From JBEVMS01 sp040508515 (GTDB lineage: Bacteria; Pseudomonadota; Gammaproteobacteria; Xanthomonadales; Rhodanobacteraceae), in contig JBEVMS010000009.1 in assembly GCA_040508515.1 (NCBI GenBank), positions 1 to 9,934 on the forward strand: a stretch of 9,934 nucleotides of DNA, in the 5' to 3' direction. The notes beneath the pieces were generated by a model that saw only the letters and a list, made by a program, of their open reading frames with translations, searched no databases and was not told where the DNA came from. The translations under genes were made by a program, and so were the position numbers. Shown one piece after another: positions 4,863-9,934 of the stretch; within the stretch, counting starts at the first letter, position 1; each line of letters starts with the position of its first letter.

Positions 4863-7800
4863 AGGCTGCGCCGGCAAGTTTAGCCGCTTCGGCCAGATCC
4901 ACCTGCACTAATCGCGACACGCCCGGCTCGCGCATGGTCACCCCGCACAACTGCGAGGCGGCTTCCATCGTCGCTTTGTTGTGGCTGACGAAGATGAACT
5001 GCACTTTCTCACTCATTTCCTTGACCATCGCCGAGAAACGCCCGACGTTGGCCTCGTCCAGCGGCGCGTCCACCTCATCGAGCAGACAGAACGGGGCTGG
5101 ATTGAGGCCGAAGATGGCGAACACCAGCGAGACTGCAGTCAACGCCTTCTCGCCGCCGGACAACAAGTTGATATTGGACACGCGCTTACCTGGCGGACGC
5201 GCCATGATCGCCACGCCGGTGTCGAGCAGGTCGTCACCGGTCAACTCCAGATAGGCATGCCCGCCGCCGAACAGTCGCGGGAACAGCTCCTGCACACCCG
5301 CGTTGACCTTGTCGAAGGTTTCCTTGAAGCGTTGACGGGTTTCCCGATCGATCTTCTTGATCGCCCCTTCCAAGGTTTCCAGCGCGCTGACCAGATCGGC
5401 GAGCTGGTTGTCCAGATAGGTCTTGCGCTCGCTCTGTTCGGCGTGTTCCTGGATCGCCGCCAGATTGACCGGTTCCAGCCGCACGATTTTCTGGCCGATC
5501 TCGTTTAATTGCTGACGCCATTGCCCCGCATCGACATGCTCGGGCAGCTCGGCCAGCAAAGTCTCCAATGCCAGCCCGGAAGCGGCGATCGCCTCGGCCA
5601 ATTGCTGCGTGCGCATTTCCAGCGCCTGGGTCGCCAGCTTCTTTTCCGAGAGCTGCTCGCGCAGCCCACCCAGACTCTGTTCGATCCGTTGGCGCTCATG
5701 CTCCAGGCGCCGTAGCTCGGCATCGCAATCCTCCAGCGCGCGGCGCGCCTCGACCAGTTGCTTGTCGACCAGCAGGCGTTGATCCAGGTATGCCTGCCGC
5801 TCGGCCTCCAACTCGGCGATCGGATCGGAACCGGCGGCGAGTTGCTCCACGATCTCGTCGCGCCGCTGGATGACTACGCGCAATTGCGCGTCGAGGCGCA
5901 GCAAGGCCTGTTCCAGCGAGCTGACGGTGGAGCGTTTGGACTCCAGCGACACTTCCAGCGCATGCGCCTGCTCGGCCGCCTCGCGTGCGTTCATGCGCGC
6001 CTCTTCGCGAGTTTCCAGTAAGGCGCGCCGCTCGTTTTCCAGCTCGCGCCGCTGGTCTTCCAGATCGCCCATATGACTGACCGATTCGTCCAGTCGCGCG
6101 CGTGCTTCGCGTGTATGCGCCTGCAATTCGTCCAGTTGCTCGATCAATACGGCCAGTTCGTCGGCGACCTTCTCCGCCCGCGCCCGCGCCGTTTCTGTCT
6201 TGCCGCGCTGGCTTTGCAACTGACCGGCCAGTTCGGACTGACGCCGATGCGCGCCGTACAACTCACGCTGGGCGTCGTCGCGGGCGCGCTCGGTTTCGAA
6301 CTTACGTGTGCGCAGCGTGTCCAGTTCTTCGCCGGCGATTTCGATGCGCTCTTCCAGCGTGGCGATCTGCTCGCCCAACTGGCGCATCTCGCGCTCGCGT
6401 GCAAGCACGCCGACCTGGTTGCCCTGCGCTCGGCGCACGCGCGCCCAGCCCGGCGCCAGCCATTCGCCGGCACGTGTGATCACCGATTGGCCGGCGTTCA
6501 AACCAGGCAGCAACTGGCGCGCCTGCTCCAACGAATCGGCCGCTTGCACGGAGGCCAGCATCGCCAGTGCCGCGGCCGGACCGCGCACCCGTGCAGCAAG
6601 GCTCGCTTCCTCGCCCGACGCGCCCTCGCGCGTGGCCAGCAACGCGATATCGGCATCGCCCAACGCGGCCAGTTCGTCGGCCAACGCGGCGGGATCGTCC
6701 ACCAGCACGCCGTCGAGCAGACCGGCCAGCACGGTTTCCACCGCTACTTCCCAGCCCGCCTCAACTTGCAGCGAAGCGCCCAGCCGGCGCGCCTGATCCA
6801 ACCCCAGTCGCGTCAGCCAACCGCTGGCAGCCGATTCGTCCTGACCGAGCGCGGCATGCTGCAAGGCTTCGAGCGAGGCCTGACGACCGCGCGCGGTCTG
6901 CAATTGCTGGCGCGCTTCGTTGAGCGTGGACTGGACCTGGCGTTCCTCGTCCTGCACCTTTTCGTAGGCCAGCTTGTGTTGATCGAGCAGATGGCCGAGC
7001 GATTCGACCCGCTCGTGCTGAGTCTCATGCTCGAGTTCCAACTGTTCGGCCGCAGCGGCCAGCGCATCGACATCGGTGGCTTGCCGCTCGGTTTCCAGCG
7101 CCTCGCGCCGACGTGCCAGATCGATCGCCTGACGGTCTTGATAATTGAGCTTGGTGCGTTCCACTTCGGCGGCGCGGCTGGCTTCGCCGGCGGTGCGCGT
7201 GTAGGTATCCCAGCGCTGTTGCCAGTCGGCCAGTTTGATTTCACTGTCGCGCTGCGCCTCGGCGGTGTCGTCCTGCATCTGTTGCAGGGTTTCCAGCCGG
7301 GGCTCGCCTTCAGCCAGAACCAGACGCAGCGCTTCGATCTGCCCGTGGTCGGTGGCGATATGCGCGGCCAGCTCGGCATGTTCGCGCTCGGCGTCGGCCT
7401 GGGCGCGGCTCAGGCGGTCGGCGGTTTCACGATTATGGCGCACCTGCTGTTCGACCCGCGCGATTTCCGCGCCGACCTTGTAGACCTCGGCCTGCACCGT
7501 GTTGAGGTGCTCACTGGCGCCGCCGTGGCGCTCGCGCACGGTTTCCAGCGTGGCTTCAAGCTGGCGTTGTTCGGCAAGCCGTTTTTCGATCTCGATCTCG
7601 GCCGCCGACAACCCCGCGCCCTCGCCCGCGTGCTGGCTTTTCAAACCTCGATATTCCAGCGCGCGCAGCTCGGCTTCCTTGCGGGTCTGCTCTTCTTTCA
7701 GCGCCTTCCAGCGTTCGGCGGCGCGCGCCTGGCGATTGAGATGCTCCAACTGCTTGTCAACCTCGTTGCGCACATCGCGCACGCGATCGAGGTTTTCGCG

Positions 7801-8361
7801 GGTGGCTTTGATCCGGCTTTCGGTTTCCTTGCGCCGCTCTTTGTACTTGGAAATGCCGGCGGCTTCTTCCAGATGCGTGCGCAGTTCTTCCGGGTGCGCC
7901 TCGATGATCTGACTGATCATGCCCTGCTCGATGATCGAGTAGCTGCGCGGCCCGAGCCCGGTGCCCAGGAACAAGTCGGTGATATCGCGTCGGCGGCAGC
8001 GCGCGCCGTTCAAGAAGTAACCGGATTGGCCATCGCGGGTCACCTGGCGCTTGACCGAGATCTCCGCGTACTGCCCGTACTCGCCCTGGATGGTGCCGTC
8101 GGCATTGTCGAAAATCAGCTCGACCGTGGCTTGGCCGACCGGTTTGCGCGCCGAGGAGCCCGAGAAGATCACGTCGGTCAGCGAGTCGCCGCGCAGCCGG
8201 CTGGCCGCGCTTTCGCCCATCACCCAGCGGATCGCGTCGATGATGTTGGATTTGCCGCAACCGTTGGGGCCCACCACGCCGGTCATATTGGCGGGCAGGT
8301 GCAGCGTGGTCGGGTCGACGAAGGACTTGAAACCGGCCAGTTTGATCGTGGTCAGGCGCAT
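4861..8361 (-). CDS. smc: Chromosome segregation protein SMC
   Basis: SMC is the ATPase core of bacterial condensin. A homodimer with ScpA and ScpB forms a ring that loads on DNA, extrudes loops and aligns the chromosome arms for segregation. The 1166-residue length is typical. In order: N-terminal ATPase lobe with Walker A GPNGCGKS (31-38) and the conserved RSYSIIEQGMI region (139-149); a first coiled coil (about 170-500); a hinge (about 515-655) with GWEVAVETVL and the downstream glycine-containing segment; a return coiled coil (about 655-1000); and a C-terminal lobe with the ABC signature LSGGEK (1067-1072), Walker B FCLLDE (1091-1096, catalytic Glu1096), D-loop and switch His1127 in FVSHNK. 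All ATPase residues are intact. The ATG at 8361 begins MRLTTIKLAGFKSF, as the family does, though its Shine-Dalgarno is weak. zipA follows directly. scpA and scpB are not in the window. Confidence 0.97.
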   Translation of the reverse strand: MRLTTIKLAGFKSFVDPTTLHLPANMTGVVGPNGCGKSNIIDAIRWVMGESAASRLRGDSLTDVIFSGSSARKPVGQATVELIFDNADGTIQGEYGQYAEISVKRQVTRDGQSGYFLNGARCRRRDITDLFLGTGLGPRSYSIIEQGMISQIIEAHPEELRTHLEEAAGISKYKERRKETESRIKATRENLDRVRDVRNEVDKQLEHLNRQARAAERWKALKEEQTRKEAELRALEYRGLKSQHAGEGAGLSAAEIEIEKRLAEQRQLEATLETVRERHGGASEHLNTVQAEVYKVGAEIARVEQQVRHNRETADRLSRAQADAEREHAELAAHIATDHGQIEALRLVLAEGEPRLETLQQMQDDTAEAQRDSEIKLADWQQRWDTYTRTAGEASRAAEVERTKLNYQDRQAIDLARRREALETERQATDVDALAAAAEQLELEHETQHERVESLGHLLDQHKLAYEKVQDEERQVQSTLNEARQQLQTARGRQASLEALQHAALGQDESAASGWLTRLGLDQARRLGASLQVEAGWEVAVETVLAGLLDGVLVDDPAALADELAALGDADIALLATREGASGEEASLAARVRGPAAALAMLASVQAADSLEQARQLLPGLNAGQSVITRAGEWLAPGWARVRRAQGNQVGVLAREREMRQLGEQIATLEERIEIAGEELDTLRTRKFETERARDDAQRELYGAHRRQSELAGQLQSQRGKTETARARAEKVADELAVLIEQLDELQAHTREARARLDESVSHMGDLEDQRRELENERRALLETREEARMNAREAAEQAHALEVSLESKRSTVSSLEQALLRLDAQLRVVIQRRDEIVEQLAAGSDPIAELEAERQAYLDQRLLVDKQLVEARRALEDCDAELRRLEHERQRIEQSLGGLREQLSEKKLATQALEMRTQQLAEAIAASGLALETLLAELPEHVDAGQWRQQLNEIGQKIVRLEPVNLAAIQEHAEQSERKTYLDNQLADLVSALETLEGAIKKIDRETRQRFKETFDKVNAGVQELFPRLFGGGHAYLELTGDDLLDTGVAIMARPPGKRVSNINLLSGGEKALTAVSLVFAIFGLNPAPFCLLDEVDAPLDEANVGRFSAMVKEMSEKVQFIFVSHNKATMEAASQLCGVTMREPGVSRLVQVDLAEAAKLAGAA

Positions 8362-8386
8362 ACGCTTATGTGTGCATCCCTAGCTG

Positions 8387-8412
8387 TGGCGCGGCCGGGA
8401 GCGGCCACGCCA
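8387..8412 (-). promoter_or_regulatory. GC-rich hairpin in the smc leader
   Basis: TGGCG (8387-8391) pairs with CGCCA (8408-8412). After one mismatch (8392/8407), GGCCG (8393-8397) pairs with CGGCC (8402-8406) around a four-base loop. The ten-pair stem ends 25 bases before the smc ATG and 158 bases past the bolA stop. It could end the yciI-bolA transcript (though no T-run follows) or act on smc mRNA as a leader structure. The 165-base bolA-smc gap also has room for an smc promoter, but no good hexamers were recognised. Confidence 0.4.
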
Positions 8413-8526
8413 AGTGACGATGTGTGCCAAGGCCCCATTGTGGCGCAATCGGGCGCTGCTGGCAGATTTTCCGCCCGCCTGATGCGACAGTGACCCCGGA
8501 TGCAGAGCCACCGTCGATATGCCGGG

Positions 8527-8790
8527 TCAGCTTGATGGGGCTTCGGCCTCGATCGCCAGCGCGTGGATGCCGTTGTCCATCAGGCCATCGAGCGCAGCGT
8601 AGATCATCCGATGGCGCGCCAGTGGTAACTTGCCGGCAAACGCCGCGCTGACCACGCGCACGTAGAAATGCCCCTTGCCGGCATTGGCGTGACCGGCATG
8701 CTTATGGCCCTCATCGAGCACGTCCAGCTCCAGCGGCGCCAGCGCCTGAGTCAGCCGTTGCCGGATCTGCTCGACCATCGGGGTATTCAT
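8527..8790 (-). CDS. bolA: BolA family protein
   Basis: BolA proteins are small stress- and morphology-linked factors that pair with monothiol glutaredoxins (Grx4/GrxD) to hold or pass on [2Fe-2S] clusters; some also bind DNA. The 87-residue product has the family pattern throughout: an N-terminal helix (MVEQIRQRLTQALAPL), a His-rich loop GHKHAGHANAGKGHF (28-42), VVSAAFAGKLPLARHRMIYAAL (47-68) with the RHR motif at 59-61, and GIHALAIEA (74-82) with the invariant C-terminal His76. Histidines in the loop and His76 are the expected cluster ligands. The ATG at 8790 overlaps the yciI stop as ATGA, which supports this start; a second ATG four codons later is possible. No strong Shine-Dalgarno is visible, in keeping with coupling to yciI. 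Its exact subfamily (BolA or IbaG) cannot be settled here. Confidence 0.9.
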   Translation of the reverse strand: MNTPMVEQIRQRLTQALAPLELDVLDEGHKHAGHANAGKGHFYVRVVSAAFAGKLPLARHRMIYAALDGLMDNGIHALAIEAEAPSS

Positions 8791-9092
8791 GCCGCGGGCA
8801 GCGCTTTGCGGAAGGGTTTGATGGTGACCTCAGCGTAAACGCCGGCAGCCACGAACGGATCGGCCTTGGCCCAGATTTCCGCCTCGGCCTGACTGGGAAA
8901 GTCGACCAGCATCAGGCTGCCGGTGAAGCCAGCCGGGCCCGGATCTTCCGATTCGATCGCCGGGAATGCGCCGGCGACGAACAGCCGCCCTTCGTCCAGC
9001 AACTGCTGCAACCGCGCGATGTGCGCCGGGCGGACGGACTGGCGCTTGGCCAGCGAATCGGGAACATCCTTGGCGATGATGGCAAACCACAT
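8787..9092 (-). CDS. yciI: YciI family protein
   Basis: YciI proteins are small ferredoxin-like-fold proteins of about 100 residues related to muconolactone isomerase and the Dyp/EthD-type barrels. Their reaction in most bacteria is unknown. The 101-residue product shows the family blocks clearly: MWFAIIAKDVPDSLAKR (1-17), RPAHIARLQQLLDEGRL (21-37) with the conserved His24, AGAFPA (40-45), DPGPAGFTGSLMLVDF (50-65), and ADPFVAAGVYAEVTIKPF (77-94) with Asp78, the likely partner of the histidine in the active-site pocket. GGAG (9101-9104) lies eight bases before the ATG. It is the first gene of a two-gene unit: its TGA overlaps the bolA ATG in ATGA. A candidate -10 box lies just upstream. Cytoplasmic. 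The family assignment is safe, the function is not. Confidence 0.9.
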   Translation of the reverse strand: MWFAIIAKDVPDSLAKRQSVRPAHIARLQQLLDEGRLFVAGAFPAIESEDPGPAGFTGSLMLVDFPSQAEAEIWAKADPFVAAGVYAEVTIKPFRKALPAA

Positions 9093-9111
9093 AGCGATGA
9101 CTCCAACGGGT

Positions 9112-9125
9112 AAATCGCGATTTTA
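9112..9125 (-). promoter_or_regulatory. Candidate yciI-bolA promoter -10 box with overlapping palindrome
   Basis: TAAAAT on the minus strand (9120-9125, context GCTAAAAT) lies 27 bases before the yciI ATG, matching the placement of the same octamer before fabV. A perfect 12-base palindrome AAATCGCGATTT (9112-9123) overlaps its downstream end and would cover the transcription start. No clear -35 was found. A repressor site is an inference from geometry only. Confidence 0.4.
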
Positions 9126-9349
9126 GCTCAGCGCGCAAGCTCCGCCATGCCGCCCGGACATGACACCCAGGGCCGGTACTGGTCCGCTTCACGATGGCAT
9201 GGCACGCCAGGGATAGGTGGCATCGGCCGGCACGAATAACGTCGGCCTGCTGCAATGTGTTCTGCCACCGTGCCTGCGCCAAGCCAGAGCCCGCACCCAT
9301 CACACGCCATCGGAAGCCAAATGGCGCGCGATTTCCAGTGACTGCGCGC

Positions 9350-9934
9350 TCAGCTCTGCTCGGGACGCATATAGGGAAACAGCAGCACGTCGCGGATCGA
9401 GGCCGAACCGGTCAGCAGCATCACCAGCCGGTCGATGCCGATGCCGAGGCCACCGGTGGGCGGCAGGCCGACTTCCAGCGCGCGGATGTAGTCGGCGTCG
9501 AAATGCATCGCCTCGTCGTCGCCCGAGTCCTTGGCGTCGACCTGGGCCTGGAAGCGCGCGGCTTGATCTTCCGGATCGTTCAACTCGGAGAAACCGTTGG
9601 CGAGCTCCTTGCCGTTGATGAACAGCTCGAAGCGATCGGTGATGCCTGCGTCGGTGTCGCTCTCGCGCGCCAGCGGCGACACTTCAACCGGATGATCGGT
9701 GATGAAGGTCGGCTGGATCAGCGTGTGCTCCACCGTGTGCTCGAAGATTTCCAGCAGCAACTTGCCCCACCCGTAGCCGGGCTTGACCTGGGCGCCGACG
9801 CGCTTGGCGTGCGCGGCCATCGCCTCGCGATCGCGCAGTTCTTCGCGCTTGATCGTGGGGTTGTGTTCCAGCACCGCGTCTTCCATGCGCCAGCGGCGGA
9901 ACGCCGGACCAACGTCGATCGCCGCGCCGTCCCA
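9350..9934 (-). CDS. lysS: Lysyl-tRNA synthetase, class II (C-terminal part, cut by window edge)
   Basis: LysRS charges tRNA-Lys with lysine using ATP. The window holds the last 194 codons; the 5' part, including the anticodon-binding domain and class II motifs 1 and 2, lies beyond 9934. The frame reads back to the edge as WDGAAIDVGPAFRRWRMEDAV, so the ATG at 9886 is internal, not a start. Visible blocks are TFITDHPVEVSPLAR, FELFINGKELANGFSELNDPEDQAARF, and the C-terminal motif 3 GLPPTGGLGIGIDRLVMLLTG with the ATP-binding arginine, ending RDVLLFPYMRPEQS. These are typical of bacterial class II LysRS (the full protein is usually about 500 residues). The 257-base gap to yciI, with its own candidate promoter, suggests separate transcription. 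Confidence 0.93.
   Translation of the reverse strand, partial: WDGAAIDVGPAFRRWRMEDAVLEHNPTIKREELRDREAMAAHAKRVGAQVKPGYGWGKLLLEIFEHTVEHTLIQPTFITDHPVEVSPLARESDTDAGITDRFELFINGKELANGFSELNDPEDQAARFQAQVDAKDSGDDEAMHFDADYIRALEVGLPPTGGLGIGIDRLVMLLTGSASIRDVLLFPYMRPEQS

Noticed and set aside
4118..5254. 378-codon plus-strand frame across zipA and the smc 3' end
   Set aside because: Ser/Ala/Pro/Arg-rich antisense reading of two recognised genes, without ribosome binding site or domains.
6073..8493. 806-codon open frame on the plus strand opposite smc
   Set aside because: It lies antisense to a complete SMC with every ATPase motif intact. Long antisense frames are common opposite GC-rich genes, and the composition (Leu, Arg, Gln, Phe, His-rich, no domains) looks like a shadow.
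8830..9303. 157-codon minus-strand frame spanning the lysS-yciI gap
   Set aside because: Mostly an out-of-frame reading of yciI; the upstream part has no recognisable sequence, so the gap is treated as non-coding.

Overview
The window looks like a chromosomal segment from a GC-rich gammaproteobacterium, most likely family Xanthomonadaceae (Xanthomonas or a close relative). The evidence is a FabV-type enoyl reductase of Xanthomonas type, the order lysS–yciI–bolA–smc–zipA, an SMC (rather than MukB) condensin, and G/C-biased third codon positions. Species cannot be fixed from the sequence alone. Nothing resembles a defence system, prophage, CRISPR array, insertion sequence, rRNA or tRNA.

Left part (1-1472): about 350 bases without a convincing gene, containing a long imperfect stem-loop (41-119) that faintly resembles an integron attC site. 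Two small plus-strand genes of unknown function follow (349-672 and 875-1207). They end facing the 3' end of fabV, and a strong hairpin (1431-1462) lies in that convergent gap.

Middle (1473-3780): fabV (minus strand, GTG start, trans-2-enoyl-ACP/CoA reductase) is divergent from a small plus-strand gene. That gene's 90-residue product resembles only the N-terminal oligomerisation half of H-NS/MvaT nucleoid proteins. The divergent gap of about 470 bases holds a putative fabV promoter, AT-rich inverted repeats and an operator-like palindrome. The small gene ends exactly where a cluster of overlapping, mutually exclusive hairpins begins (3421-3459). About 320 further non-coding bases separate these from the 3' end of zipA.

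Right part (3781-9934): a housekeeping block transcribed leftward in the order lysS (3' part only, cut by the window edge), yciI, bolA, smc, zipA. yciI and bolA overlap by ATGA, and smc and zipA are nine bases apart with the zipA ribosome binding site inside the smc stop. There are therefore probably two transcription units: yciI-bolA, with a candidate -10 box overlapped by a 12-base palindrome, and smc-zipA, with a GC-rich hairpin in the smc leader. Together the genes serve translation (LysRS), Fe-S/redox handling (BolA), chromosome organisation (SMC), divisome anchoring (ZipA) and fatty acid elongation (FabV). The most notable absence is ligA, which commonly follows zipA in related gammaproteobacteria; here zipA is followed by non-coding DNA and a convergent gene.
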